A stretch of DNA of 64,000 nt from Dolomedes plantarius (lineage: Eukaryota > Arthropoda > Arachnida > Araneae > Dolomedidae): assembly GCA_907164885.2 (NCBI GenBank), contig OU015499.1:157197925-157261924 (forward strand). The letters are read 5' to 3'. The notes under the pieces are model-generated. The model worked only from the letters and a program-made list of their open reading frames with translations, had not been told where the DNA came from and did not search any database. Each line of letters starts with the position of its first letter. Position 1 is the first letter of the stretch. Below, piece by piece: positions 21,290 through 34,216 of this stretch. The translations under genes and the position numbers were made by a program.

Positions 21290-23049
21290 CTTAATTTTTC
21301 ATGCAGAGTTCACAAGGTAAAAGACAATTTGACATTTTTACTTTTCAGCTTTTAGTGATGAAAGGCTGAATCTATCTAAATTCTGAGATGTGTATAACAT
21401 TTCACATGTTTTTTTCCTATGTTATTTATACTGTGATTAGTTTTTAAGTTGACTTTCGTTAACAAACATTCATATTGAACCCCGAATCAAGAAACGAGAA
21501 ACATAGTTTATGAAGGTACTTGAGATAATATTTGGATCAGTTTAATTGAACAGAGATTTATATGGAGTTTATTATGGACAGGATGTTTCTATTATTGCTA
21601 CAGAATCTTGTATTTATGGTGCGTGTAGCCCAAATTGCAGATTTCTGTTAATTTTTTCATCAGTCAGTGCCTTTAACCAATGCTTTAATACTTTATTTAT
21701 ATATTTTTTTTGGCTACAGAATCCTGCATTTATGGAGGTATTTATATGGACAATTAGACATTTTTGCTTTTAAGCTTTTAGTGATTTATTATAAATGTAT
21801 ATATTTTATGATATTTATACTGTTATTAAATCTATGTTATTTATACTGTTATTAAATCTATGTTATTTATACTGTGTTTAGTTTTTAAATTACTTTTTGT
21901 TAACAAACATTAGACAATTTGACATTTTTAATTTAAACTTGAAAAATGAAAGGCTGAATCTACTAAAATTCTGAGATGTGTATAACATTTCACATGTTTT
22001 TTTTTTTTTTAATGTTATTTATGCTGTGTTTACTTTTTTAATCAATTTTGTTTAACACACATTCGACAAAATGACATTTTTACTTTTCAGCTTTACATTT
22101 AAAACTCTTAACTTTCCAAGAGACAATTTGACATTTTTTTCCTTTTCAGCTTTTAGTGGTTTATTATAAATGTATATATTTTGTTTTACTTTTCAGCTTC
22201 TTTTGCTCCAAAGATGAAAGGTTAAATCTAGATGAATTCTGAGGAGTTAATTATAAATTTATATATTTTTATATTGGATTTTTTTTTTTATTATTTGGGT
22301 GTATAACATTTCACATGCTTATTTTTCTATGTTATTTATACTGTGTTTAGTTTTTAAATTGATTTTGGTTAACAAACATTCGACAAATTGACATTTTTAC
22401 TTTTCAGCTTTACTTTCCAAAAGACAATTTGACATTTTTCTTTTTCAGCTTTTAGTGGTTTATTATAAATGTATGTATATTTTATGTTTTACTTATCAGC
22501 TTCTTTTGCTCCAAAGATAGAAGGTTAAATCTTGCTAAATTGTTTAGATTTTAAATTGATTTTGTTAACAAACATTCCACAATTTGACATTTTTACTTTA
22601 CAGCTTTTAGTGGTACAATGATGAAAGACTGCATCTACCAAAATACTGAGATATGTATAACATTTCACATATTTTTTTTTTGGCTACGTAATTTATACTG
22701 TGTTAAGTTTTTAAATTGATTTTGGTTAACAAACATTCCACAATTTGACATTTTTACTTTACAGCTTTTAGTGGTACAATGATGAAAGACTGCATCTACC
22801 AAAATACTGAGATATGTATAATATTTCACATGCTTTTTTTTTGGCTATGCAATTTATACTGTGTTAAGTTTTTAAATTGATTTTGGTTAACAAACATTCC
22901 ACAATTTGACATTTTTACTTTACAGCTTTTAGTGGTACAATGATGAAAGACTGCATCTACCAAAATACTGAGATATGTATAACATTTCACATGCTTTTTT
23001 TTTGGCTATGTAATTTATACTGTGTTAAGTTTTTAAATTGATTTCGGTT
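21290..23049. repeat. 161-bp tandem repeat (Helitron 3' region)
   Basis: Three regular 161-bp units start at 22567, 22728 and 22889. Each opens AACAAACATTCCACAATTTG and contains CTTTTAGTGGTACAATGATG. More degenerate relatives extend back to about 21290. The last unit runs into the Helitron terminus. Upstream (19910-21640) a different degenerate motif, GAATCTTGCATTTATGGTGC, recurs at least five times. Confidence 0.85.
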
Positions 23050-23095
23050 AACAAACCTTCTTAAAAATCCGGGCAACGCCGGGTACTTCATCTAG

Positions 23096-24780
23096 TAGAT
23101 AGAATATATGTAAAGAATAAATTATGAAAGGCAGGGCTGGCTTTAATCGGATTGGACTTATTGGACACAATTTGGCCCTGTGCTCGTACAGAGATCCACA
23201 CAAAGAAAAACTCAAAATATGTTTGAAACGAAATACTGTAATCATTTAGAAACCTTTTAGAATCCCTGATTATATATAGCCAATCTGGTTTTGAAGAAGT
23301 TTTAGTGCAGAGCCACTGCGCTTGAGACTTATTTAGAAGTTACTCCAGAGTTTTAGGAAACACGTTTACCAAATGAAAAAGGATATTTAATTACGAGAAT
23401 GCAGATGAACTAATAAGATTTGGAAAGAAATATTTGAAGCACATTGTTTTTAACAAATACCGTTCAAAGCTAGAGAGGATAGCCAAGTTTATTCCAGATG
23501 ATTCCACAGAATGAACATTGAAAACAAGCATCAGTATTACAAATTACCTTGACAGTTGAAAAAATGATTCAGAATTATGACCAAATGAAGTTTATAAAAG
23601 ATGAAGATGTAGATAGCTTAAAGCTGGTCGTAGAAATGGAAGTATTAAAACCTACTGTTACGGAAACCCTATAAAAAATTTACAATAGCTACAAATGACA
23701 GCTTTTCAAATGCGTTAAGGATACATTTAAACATCCTTGTAACTGTAGCATTGGGATAAAGAAGTTTTTCTACATAAAAATTACTTAAAATATACCTGAG
23801 GTAAACTATATTGCAGAACAGACTTAAAAGCCTATACTATCTATAGTTATATATATTCAATACTATCTATAGAGCATGTAGAAACAAATTAAAATTTCAT
23901 CAATTTAAAGAATTCCAAATTTTTAAATATGAAAATGTAGAATTTATAAAAAATCTTTAATTTCTTTTATTTATCAGATTTCAATAAATTATGTTTAAAA
24001 CAAAGTTATAAGAAATTAACTGTCAACAAAAGAGAGTGAGTAAGAAACTTCAACATGAAATATAAAGCTATGAAAATACTGACTGCAAAGAGAAGAAAAA
24101 TCTTCTGGTGAATGATAGACTTCTGTTCATAAAATTTTTTCAAGCAGTTTCAATAAAAGAACTTTTACAAAATGTTTATGCATTTTTCACTCATGCAAAA
24201 TGAAAACTTAACAACTTTAACAGTATTAAGTTATCTTTAAGATATTTTTTTTTCCCCATTAAATATATTTTACCCCTGAGGGTGCGGGGAGAGGGGTTAA
24301 ACAAGACAAAATCTAGTTTAAAACTGATCCAAGTAAAATTTTTATAGCAAATTTTTTTTTAATATCCATAACAAAGCTGTGTTAAATATCAGTTAATACA
24401 GCTTTTCTAAATTATGAAATATTTCTAATGAAGAAATCTTTAGAATGCACGGTGCAGAGAAAATTAAACATTTGTATATATATAATATATTACTAATCGC
24501 GACTTTAAAACAAGCATATTATAATGAATGATACACTTAAAATGATGAATATTTAGGCATATTGCTTTTAATGCTGTTGCTGTTATTTTAGTTGAAATGA
24601 AAGATAGAGCATGAATGTTATTTAAATGTTGTCATCAAAAATTTTAACATTGAATGAACAGAGAAAGAAATAACATAAAAAAAATATTCAAATACAATCA
24701 TATACAAAAGAATCATATACTCTAACAGAAGAGTGAAACAACAAAGTAATGCCTAAACTCCATATTGCTGCTCATAGTGC
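23096..24780. pseudogene. Decayed hAT fragment, local duplicate 1
   Basis: Matches 26040-27600 and, more distantly, 43500-44700. It contains a degraded version of the hAT C-terminal coding block that is open at 44088-44342 (here around 23690-23830, with stops). The duplicates share long non-coding runs, so this is a DNA-level duplication rather than independent transposition. Confidence 0.65.
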
Positions 24781-25149
24781 TAAGCTGTTAAAAACTCACC
24801 AAATTTGGTGCCAGTTTATCATTTATGAGGAAAATTTGGAGGTACTTACATATTATAGCTGAAATTTGGCAGCTTTTTCCACTTAGTGCAATATCAGATC
24901 ACCAATTCCAAATTTCACAGTGGCAACATAATTCTAACTGCAAGTTGCAAACAACATTTTGAGCAATAGCATGTTTAAAAAATACAAACATGTGAAAAAC
25001 ACATGCATAATTTTTTTTTTAAATAATAGGCAGCTGAAGAACAAGATTTGATTACAAATAATTTTTGATCTAATTAAAAATTGTCTACTAATGACAAAAC
25101 AAAAAAAAACACAAAAATATTCAAAATGAGTATGTTAAAAGAAACAGAA

Positions 25150-25920
25150 ATCATTGGAACCATAAGTCTTGGGATGCTAAAAATTTATATGGTGGTTGCT
25201 CTAAGGCCCTAGATGTTCGCTAAAAAATCTTTTTAAAAAATTGGAATGTTCAAGGAGGTAAATAAGGGCCTAATCCACCCACCCTTCCCATCCACTATAT
25301 CTCTGGAACCATCAGGCCTGGGAAGCTGAAATTTTGAATAGTGGTTTCCCTTAAGCGCCAGGGTACACAAAGAAATTGTTTTCAAAAATGCAACTTATAA
25401 GTGGTTTAAAAGGGACTTAATTCCCCCCCCCCCTAAAAAAAATTACATTTTTGGAACCATGAGGTGTGGGAAGCTGAAATTTTGAGTGGCGGTTCCTCAT
25501 AAGCCCTAAGTGCACACAAAGAAATCTTTTTTAAATACAAATTTTAAGGGCATTTATAAAGACGTAATTCTCAAATATAAAACATACACCGACAGGTCAC
25601 TGTATCTCTGGAACCATACTTTCCAGAAAATTAAAATTTTGTATGGTGTTGCTCTTAGGCCCTAGATGCTCATCAAAGAAATCTCTTTTTAAAAGTTCAA
25701 TCTTTAAGGGGGGTTAAAAATGAGACTTAATCCCCTGAAATAAAGTATTGAGTGATTGATCACTGTATCTCCGGATTTATAAGCTCTACGTAGCTAAAAT
25801 TTTGCATCGTGGTTCCTAAGAGACTCTAGGTGTTCACTAAAAAAATCTTTCTAAGAAATACAAAATTTAAGGGGCTTAAAACCCTCGAAAAGCCCTGACT
25901 GACTGATCACTCTTATCTTT
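25150..25920. repeat. Degenerate ~155-bp tandem repeat
   Basis: About five diverged units contain GGAACCAT, a GAAGCTGAAATTTTG core and AAGAAATC followed by T runs and AAGGG. They recur near 25155, 25310, 25445, 25610 and 25775. No open frame. Origin unknown. Confidence 0.7.
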
Positions 25921-27600
25921 TAGGCAGTGATCTCTTTATAAAATTTTAAAATGCCTGTCAAAGTAAACTCACCACAGTTCAGCATGGAATTAAATGTTAT
26001 GAATAATGATAAGACAGCCTTACGAACATTTTGCATAAATAGATAGAATATATGTAAAGAATAAATTATGAAAGGCAAGGCTGGCTTTAATCGGATTGGA
26101 CTTATTGGACGCAATTTGGCCCTGTGCTAGTACAGAGATCCACACAAAGAAAAACTCAAAATATGTTTGAAACGAAATACTGTAATCATTTAGAAACCTT
26201 TTAGAATCCCTGATTATATATAGCCAATCTGGTTTTGAAGAAGTTTTAGTGCAGAGCCACTGAGCTTGAGACTTATTTAGAAGTTACTCCAGAGTTTTGG
26301 GAAACACGTTTACCAAATGAAAAAGGATATTTAATTACGAGAATGCAGATGAACTAATAAGTAACTGGAAAGAAATATTTGAAATACATTGTTTTTAACA
26401 AATACCAGTCAAAGCTAGAGAGGCTAGACAAGTTTATTATAGACGAGATGATTCCACAGATTGAACATTGGAAACAAGCATCAGTATTACAAATTAAATT
26501 GACAGTTGTAAAATGACCAAATGAAGTTTATAAAAGATGAAGATGTAGATAGCTATAAGCTGGTCTTAGAAATGGAAGTATTAAAACCTACTGTTACAGA
26601 AACCCTATAAAAAATCTACATTAGCTACAAATGACAGCTTTTCAAATGCATTTATATCTTTAAGGATGCATTTAAATATCCATGTAACTGTAGCATTGAG
26701 ATAATGAAGCTTTTCTACATAAAAATTACTTAAGTGGACCTGAGGTAAACAATATTGCAGAGGAGACTTAAAAGCCTTTCAATACTGTATATAGAGCATG
26801 CAGAAACAAATTAAAATTTCATCAATTTATAAAATTCCAAATTTTTAAATATTAAAATGTAGAATTCACAAAAACCTTTCATTTTTTATATTTATGAGAT
26901 TTCAATAATTTATGTTTCAAACAAAGTTATAAGAAACTAACTGAACAAAAGAGAGTGAGTAAGAAATTTCAATATGAAATATAAAGCTATGGAAATACTG
27001 ACTGCAAAGAGAGAAAAAAATCTTCTGGTGAATGATAGACTTCTGTTCATAAAATTTTTTCAAGCAGTTTCAATAAAAGAACTTTTATAGAATGTTTATG
27101 CATTTACCCCTCATGCAAAATGAAAACATAACAACATATATTTTCATGTTTTGGGTAAAAGTTATCTATTACATAATTTTTTTTTTCATTAAATATATTT
27201 TACCCTTGGGGGAGAGGGGAGGGGGGTTAAATAAGACAAAATCTAGTTTTGAAATGATCCAAGCATAATTTTTATAGTAATTTTTTTTTTAAATTCATAA
27301 CAAAGCAAATACAGCTTTTGTAAATCTTGAAATATTTCTAATGAAGAAATCTTTAGAATGCATGGTGCAGAGAACATTAAACATTTGTAAATATATAATA
27401 TATTACTAATTGTGACTTTAAAACAAGCATATTATAATGAATGATATACCTAAAATTATGTATATTTTGGCTTATTGCTTTTAATGCTGTTGCTGTTATC
27501 TTAGTTGCAATGAAAGATGAGCATGAATGTTATTTAAATGTTGTCATCAAAAAATTTAACATTGAATGAACAGAGAAACAAATAACATAAAAAAAAATAT
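25921..27600. repeat. Local duplicate 2 (Helitron empty site)
   Basis: Direct copy of 16516-16632 joined to 23096-24700 without the Helitron, so the duplication came first or the Helitron never entered this copy. It includes the same decayed hAT C-terminal block, here with different lesions. Confidence 0.85.
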
Positions 27601-28805
27601 TTCAAATACAATCATAAAAAGTTCTCTAACAGATCTCTTGCATTTTAATCTTTATAATAAATATTCTTATTATTTAGTTTTATGGTTGAATAGGCTGCAA
27701 ATCTGATGCAGCTAAGCTCTGCTCTTACATTATGAAAGGTCATAGATTATATCTTACAAATCTCACATTTTTTTTTTTTTCAGTTTCAACTAATTAAACT
27801 TTAAGGATGATCACTTAGATGTTTCAAGGCAATGAAATTCGAGATTAGCTTCAGATAATGAATTATACTTTCAGTAAATGATAAAATTTTGAATTCCTTT
27901 TATAAAATTTTCATTTTCCACCTTTTCAAGGAACACCATCGGGAGGATGAGAACTTACCGTTGGTTACTCAAATCTGGTTTATAGGTCTTACTCCAGGAC
28001 TGAGTGCATCTAGTACATCAGTTTGTCTTTGTCGGGGTTTTTAAAATCAAATTTTTCAAATGAAGAAACACAATTTATGTTTTTAGTGAATTTTGTAACC
28101 TTTCCTAAAAAATTAAAACTTTTTTCTTAGTTTTTGTAAATTGATTTTTATACTTTGTAAATATTTTAAATTTCAATTTTTGTTCTAAAAAATCACTAGT
28201 AATAGTATTGTCTTTGTTCTTTCCATTCTTCTATACATGCTGAAATTCTATATCTTGCTACAAACTTTTAATTTTAAATACTTCATTTAATTTTTTACTA
28301 TTTTTGTATTTTTATATATCTTTTCCTTGAAGTATTTACATGTTTATTTCCTAGTTTTTAAAATTTTTTTCAAAAATAAAAGTCTTGTATTTCGAATATA
28401 TAGTTTTGATATACACCTCCAGAATAAAAATTAAATGGATATATATGGTGCTGAGTAAAAAAAAACGCAATGTAATGTAGGGTTTGCCTATATTAATTTA
28501 AAAATAAATGTCGGTAAACAAAAAGAAATATAAATACTATCTACATGACAAAAATATAGCATTAAAATAAGTCCCAGTTGACTAGTTAAAAAGTATCGGT
28601 GTCTTAAAGGAAAAATACTCTTATGGACAAGAGCACCAACTGCTAGACGCTGCCATGCTAACTACTTTGGATGTTCTATCTGCCACTGATATAAAGCACC
28701 TGAATTTCTAACATTTCCATACCTCATCAGCAAACCACACTGCTATATTATTGTATTGGACACTCTCCAATGCCATCACCACGATAGGCATGGTGGCAAA
28801 AATCA
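27600..28805. other. A/B duplicated non-coding block
   Basis: Aligns with 46640-48010. A minus-strand CCAACGGTAAGT donor-like site near 27960 is kept in B (CCAACAGTAAGT), preceded by an open stretch with TDVLDALSPGVRPINQI and then a stop. It may be an exon relic, and the plus strand is also open there. Otherwise no features. Confidence 0.45.
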
Positions 28806-28813
28806 TTTCTATT

Positions 28814-29020
28814 AAGGGCCCGATTAGGAACGCTGAGGGCCCCTGGGCAGATGCTATTTGGGGGCCCCCCCTTATGAACATTTATAAAAATAAGAACTAT
28901 CCATGGGCTATACATACTATTAGAAGTACTTGGTGCATACACTAAGGGGGTTTTGGGGCCCCCTAGCATGAGGGGGCCCTGGGCAAAGTCCCAATTTTCC
29001 CATGCGATAAAAAGGCCCTG
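28814..29020. mobile_element. Short hAT-type MITE
   Basis: A 207-bp GC-richer island whose ends read AAGGGCCCGATTAGG and, in reverse complement, CAGGGCCTTTTTATC. It is flanked by TTTCTATT (28806-28813) and CTTCTATT (29021-29028), a 7/8-match 8-bp target duplication. The inner GGGCCCCTGGGCAG and GGGGGCCCTGGGCAAAG are inverted relatives. No coding capacity. Confidence 0.6.
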
Positions 29021-29028
29021 CTTCTATT

Positions 29029-29736
29029 ACATCATCCAAAATTTTATTGATGGATAGGAAATACTTTTTACTCATATGTCTAGCATGTTTACCTACAATG
29101 TTCTGTATAGCCGACTGATACATTTTAGACACTTGTTTGCAAATATTAAGACTGATTCAATTATTTATTCCTAATAAATTCTATATTAAATATTTCTTTT
29201 TTAAAATATTCTAAAGTTCTTTCTTAGCTACTTATAGTTGAATTTTCATACAAAGTGTTGATTGTCAGGGTAAAAGTTTTAAAACATTGTGAAATGGTAT
29301 TTTTTTTAACTTTCTCATTAGGAGAACCCCACTTGGTGGAGTTTGACAACTTTTGGAAAAATGGCACAGGATATGGAACTCTGCCCTGTATATTTTATCT
29401 TTTACCATGATTAATAACATTTCAAAAACATTTGTATAACTCATAACCAGCAAACTTGCTAAATTCATTATGTTTGACTTCTACAATATATTTATAAATT
29501 TAGGATAAAAATTATAAATAAAATTATCAGATTGGCATGTTTTAGCAATCTCTTGAAATTGTGGAATGTATATTTTAATAGCATGCCAAAATCAACCAAA
29601 AAGTATTAATCTATTTATTTGCTGAAAAAAACAAACCATGCCTGAACATACAGATTTTAACAGTGTAAAAGTTATATGAATTAGATTAGAATTTAGCTTC
29701 ATTCACAAAAAAATAGCATAAAATGTAGAAATCATA
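29029..29736. other. Unassigned stretch absent from copy B
   Basis: Part of 28610-29780, which copy B lacks; B joins directly near 48020. The 67-codon minus-strand open frame at 29265-29468 has no recognisable feature. Confidence 0.4.
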
Positions 29737-31087
29737 TAGGGTGAAGAGGGGTAAGTGAGAATGTGGGCTTAAAACCCTAATAAATTTAACTTTAAAAAAA
29801 ATTTAAATGTACTTTGTGGGAAAATTCTTGCTTTACTGTTATGTTTATTTTTTATTTACAGAAAAAAAATTGTAAATTTGTATAACTACCAAACTCTTAC
29901 ATTTTAACTAAGGTACCGAAGCTCAAGCATTACGCCCCCCCCCCCCCCCTCCCTCCACAAAAAAAAAAAAAAAAAAAAACTAATTAACTTGAAAACAAAG
30001 ATTTTTTTTAAAACTACCCACTTATTCATTAGAAAACAAAGAATACAGATAAAATATATAAAAACCATTTTTTCACAATATCATTTCAGTACTGCAGGGT
30101 TTTCACTTGCCCCATAAAAATTTTGTGTCAGGGCAAGTCAGAACATGAAGTATGGGGAGAACAGCTCCATATACTAAAAAGCCTACCTTTGTGTTATAAC
30201 AGCCATATAGTTTTTTTCCCCCACATATGTTTTCTAGCTTGAGAAAGTTCATAACCAACCACCTTTTACAATGTTTCTTTAACAGCTGATTATTGTTTGT
30301 AATTCTTTAACATTCAGGAATAGTAAATTATGCAACTGAAACTAGTATTTTTGTTTTAGATTTGAAGAAGTGAACTGTAATAAACTTTTTTACACTAACT
30401 GTTCGTGAATGTGAGTGGAGTGGACATTACAATCTGTGTGTGAATATATTGATTTTCTAATTCTTTTGTCACTATTTCTGAGTTGCCTTTTATACCATAC
30501 GATTACTTATTAGTGTTCCTGAAAGATCCGAGGCCAGCAAAGCGTGGTTAACTAATTTTATCCATGTCTTTTAGGTCCTAGAATATTCAGTAGGGCCTAG
30601 GGAAAGGAAAGAAATTTTTTTTTCAAATTGTAACACACATTTGTTACTCTTAAATGAATAATACAAATATACTTATTTTCTTAATATTACGGTGTAGCTG
30701 ACACTGCTAACTTGAACAACAAATACCTCCACAACGAAAGAATGTAAAAAAAAAAAATAAATCGATCCTGCAATCGATGTTCAGCATGAAATATCTATTC
30801 TTTCCCTTGCCCTACTTATTTTGCTATAAGAAACTATGATTCACGATGCCCCGTATTTTCCCTTGCCCCACGTGCGGGAGAAAGGTGAGAACGTAAAACA
30901 CAAAAACTTTAAATATTTACGGAAAAAAAAGTTGTGAATAGATATTTAAAAAAATACTTCTATATATGTAGAAAATAACCAAACGTATGTATGCAAATTT
31001 TTATAAAAATACAACTTCTTAAAAAGGTATTTAGATTCAATGTGGAACTATATGATTTTGCGTTCTCACTTACCCCAATTCACCCTA
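29737..31087. mobile_element. Non-coding TIR element with subterminal repeats
   Basis: A 1351-bp element with inverted termini TAGGGTGAAGAGGGGTAAGT and its near-complement ending at 31087, flanked by TA on both sides. Internal copies of the subterminal motif (CACTTGCCCCATA, GGGCAAGTCAGAAC, CCTTGCCCCACGTG) recur, as in elements whose transposase binds multiple subterminal sites. Copy B carries a version truncated at its left end (48020-49317). It includes a poly-C/poly-A run at 29934-29979. Superfamily not determined. Confidence 0.7.
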
Positions 31088-31089
31088 TA

Positions 31090-33085
31090 TCATTTTCAAC
31101 ATCTTAACAAAACTATTCTGTCATACAATACAAAAAAGATACCTGTAAATTAAAATTACTTGAGGAGCTGTTCATTTTTCCAGTATCGTCTGTAGTGTTA
31201 TTTTAGTCTGTGATCCATCCGAAAAGCTGCGAATGTTTGTCGCCAAGGGATCCACTTTTAACCTTTCATTACTATGATTATGGAGATTTGAATGCAGTAA
31301 ACAACAAAACAATGCGCTTAAGAGATACCGTTGCTATTGAATCAACAAATAATCAAAGATCAGGTACCTGTGATTAATCACTGTTAACTGTTACCGAATC
31401 AAACGGGCCTAGTCTAAACTTTAAAACAGAATAAAATAATTTTCTGTTTTGAGGTTTTAATCTTGCAGGGAATTCCATCAATTTCATGACTAAAGAAAGC
31501 TGTAGAATGAAATACTTTAAGAATTACTGTATAATGTTAATAGATTATATCATGTTAAAAAACGTGCTAGAAGTGGTGAAGTCACGTCCGCCATGTTGGA
31601 CACCTCCGCAATGCAGCCCATGTTATTCTCCCATAGGATGAAAAAACAAGTATTAATATCTCTTAAACTAATGAATTTTATCTCCCTGCACGTCCTGAAA
31701 TCAATGGAGGAGCAAAAAATACCCTACCTCAAAAATTGAGGAATGTGATTTCGTACAGGAATAAAAGCAAATGGAGTTTTAAAATTTCATTTCATTAAGC
31801 CTATCGATGTGAAACATAAGCTTAGATGAAGTGATACTCTTGAACTTTTTTATTTTGTGTTTGTGAATAGTTTTATATGTTGTTTCTGTCTCTGTGGTTA
31901 TTCTAACATAATCTAAGATGAATTGGTAAGTAGATTTTATTCCCAGTAACACTGATTCATCCCTAGGGCCATTGTGTTTACAATTTGAATGTTTCGCTGA
32001 TGGTAACGGTATTAAAATGTCACTTTCGACAAAAATTATTACTGTAAAAGTACGTATGTACCTTTAGATTTTCCTCAAATATTGGTTTGGTAACTTTCTT
32101 AAAGCACCATAATCCACTTTGCAGAATGAAAGTGTTCTTAAAGTTGATATATTGCTAGTATAGGATACTGTATTATTGTTGTTTTTTATGTGTTAGATGT
32201 ATGCATTTATTAATTTCTTAACCTGTGAACTTGATTCCATTCCCTTAAAACTGAGTGGGTGTGTGAGTAGGGTAGATTTAAGTCAGTCTATTCTATGTCA
32301 GATTTCTTTTCAGTTAAATCCATGAAACAACAAGATTTCCTCGACCTTAAGCAACTTTTTGCGTACGAAGCCTATATGCTAGCAGTCATTTAATATGACA
32401 GTCCCTTGGAAATCTCAGCGAGACAATTTCTACTGTAGACAATTTTGTTGAACTAATTTTTTTATATGAGTGTTTAGTTAACGTGTGTATAAGCTTTAAA
32501 TGTGGCTTCTTTAAAAGGGACATATATTTTGGATGTACTTTTATAGTCAGTGCCTTAGGAATTGCCATATGTACTGCACGCGAAATCTTGATTTACAGAT
32601 TTTGAGACTATCAACTGATCTTTTGATAATCAATTATATACGGGGCTGCAGAGTTTACCACCCCCTTTTGTAGAATGTTCATTTTTATACCTTCCATTTC
32701 TGATGAACATACAATGTGATAAAATCAGGTAGAATTAAGTTGAACTCTTTTACAAGAGCTTGCAAAATGTTTGTAATTAAAATAAGAGATATGGACTGTA
32801 AAGATAAGTAATAATTAAGAAACATTTCTTAAGAAATTTAAAAATAAATTTTGTAAGTTTTGAAGCTGTGCAATAACGAAAGTTCTAATACACTTTTTGA
32901 AATACTAAACTTAGCTAATTTTGATTACTGGCATGTATAATAAAAAGTAAAAATTGGATATTATATACATTTATAAATATAAAAAGAATTTCATCGTAGT
33001 AGAATTATCATAAAAATGCTGCACATTCTAATAGTCAGCAAAATATGCAGGAGAATAGAGATTTCGATTCTTTATAAAAATTAAA
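31090..33085. other. Copy A end of shared block, then unique DNA
   Basis: Matches 49320-50170 of copy B (with a local rearrangement) up to 31430. From 31431 on there is no copy B counterpart because the 2.6-kb array replaces it. The unique part includes a CpG-containing patch at 31560-31630. No coding frame was found. Confidence 0.5.
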
Positions 33086-33310
33086 AAGTCACCTAAAAAG
33101 CCTTAAAATCTTCCTTTAAAGAAAAAGAAAATTGAGAGCCTGAAACTCTTTCTTAAATTAATAAAAAATAAAGAGTCATTTAAAAAGCCTTAAACTGTTT
33201 CTTCAAATAAAAAAAATTCATAAGTCATTTAAAAAGCCTTGAACTCTTTCTTAAAAAATAAATAAATAAAAAATCATTTAAAAAGCCTTAAACTCTTTCT
33301 TAAAATGAAA
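33086..33310. repeat. ~50-bp minisatellite
   Basis: About five diverged units with core AGTCATTTAAAAAGCCTTAA and then CTCTTTCTTAAA, at roughly 33088, 33136, 33173, 33222 and 33276. Confidence 0.8.
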
Positions 33311-33479
33311 CAAAAAATTAAAATTTCTTCTGACAGAGACTGTAATTTCTTATCATAACCAGTTCTCAAAATGTGCCTAAACTAGGAGTCAACATATCTT
33401 AATACATATAAAATGTCCTGTTTCAAATACAAGATGTATGCAGAATTTCCATCTTGCTTAAGTGCCTTTTACAGTGATA

Positions 33480-33690
33480 AAGTGCTTTAACGTTTGTAGC
33501 AATGTTCAAATATTTATAAAAATGAAACTTTGCCGCCCTAGCGTATTGTGTATATTTATTGTTTCTACCTATTCTGTATAGATTAATATACGAATTCTAT
33601 TTACTACTCTGTATATATGAAGTTTGATATTTCATCTGTAATGTCCTTATGTGAAATAAAATTTTCTGTCCAATTAAACGAGGGCGTTTT
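33480..33690 (+). other. Possible polyadenylation region
   Basis: TGAAATAAAATTTTCTGTCC at about 33651 has the AATAAA hexamer and is preceded by U-rich sequence with TGTATATTTATTG-type elements. This could be the 3' end of a transcript whose coding part is not visible. AATAAA is frequent by chance at this base composition. Confidence 0.2.
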
Positions 33691-34043
33691 TTTTATCTAG
33701 TTCCTTTGTCCACCTGTACGGCTTGCTAACCATTAAGTAAATACCTGTACAAATATCCTATATATACAGGGTATATATATATCTTCACACACTTTTTTTT
33801 TTTTAAACACGAATTTGAGGTTACACGGTCGGAGAAGAAAATTTTTTAAACTTTTTATTTAGTCTAAGACGATTTCAAAATCATTGTCTTGTAAGTACCT
33901 ATGTATGTACATTTCAAAAATTTATTACCACACTTAAAAAACTAGGAGTACTGCTATTTAAGTGAACAAACAAACAAGTGTGTTTTGACAGAAATGTACG
34001 TTTCAGCTTTATTATATTAAACGAACATTCTAACCTATTTTTG

Positions 34044-34047
<4 letters not shown>

Positions 34048-34101
<54 letters not shown>
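34048..34101. repeat. (TA)n microsatellite
   Basis: About 27 uninterrupted TA dinucleotides. An overlapping open frame (33978-34214) exists only because TATATA repeats contain no in-frame stop in one register. Confidence 0.98.
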
Positions 34102-34104
<3 letters not shown>

Positions 34105-34216
34105 CTTACATATTCGTGCACCCAAATTGGTTCTTTGAAAAATCTCCTAAAGGTGTACATTGTACATATTTCATATATTTAGCTTTCAGAAATCACTCGT
34201 CGTTAGTGCAATAGAG

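Larger units (their letters stand above)
16633..23095 (+). mobile_element. Non-autonomous Helitron with precise empty site
   Basis: A 6463-bp insertion starting TCTATATAAATAAAGCAGAG and ending CCGGGCAACGCCGGG, then TACTTCATCTAG. It therefore has the 5' TC, a GC-rich near-terminal hairpin region and 3' CTRR of Helitrons. It lies between A and T without target duplication. The duplicate at 26031-26055 reads GCATAAA-TAGATAGAATATA uninterrupted, which fixes both ends to the base. No Rep/helicase reading frame is present. Inside are a head-to-head inverted second 5' end (19126), direct internal duplications, a hAT pseudogene and a 161-bp tandem repeat near the 3' end. It appears non-autonomous and composite. 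Confidence 0.93.

Noticed and set aside
28751..29132. Overlapping frames on both strands around 28.9 kb
   Set aside because: Fall on the GC-rich hAT MITE, whose composition lowers stop-codon frequency.
33650..33690. AATAAA taken as proof of a gene ending here
   Set aside because: No coding sequence upstream, and the hexamer is common by chance at this AT content.
33978..34214. 78-codon frame rich in Ile-Tyr
   Set aside because: Produced by the TA microsatellite.
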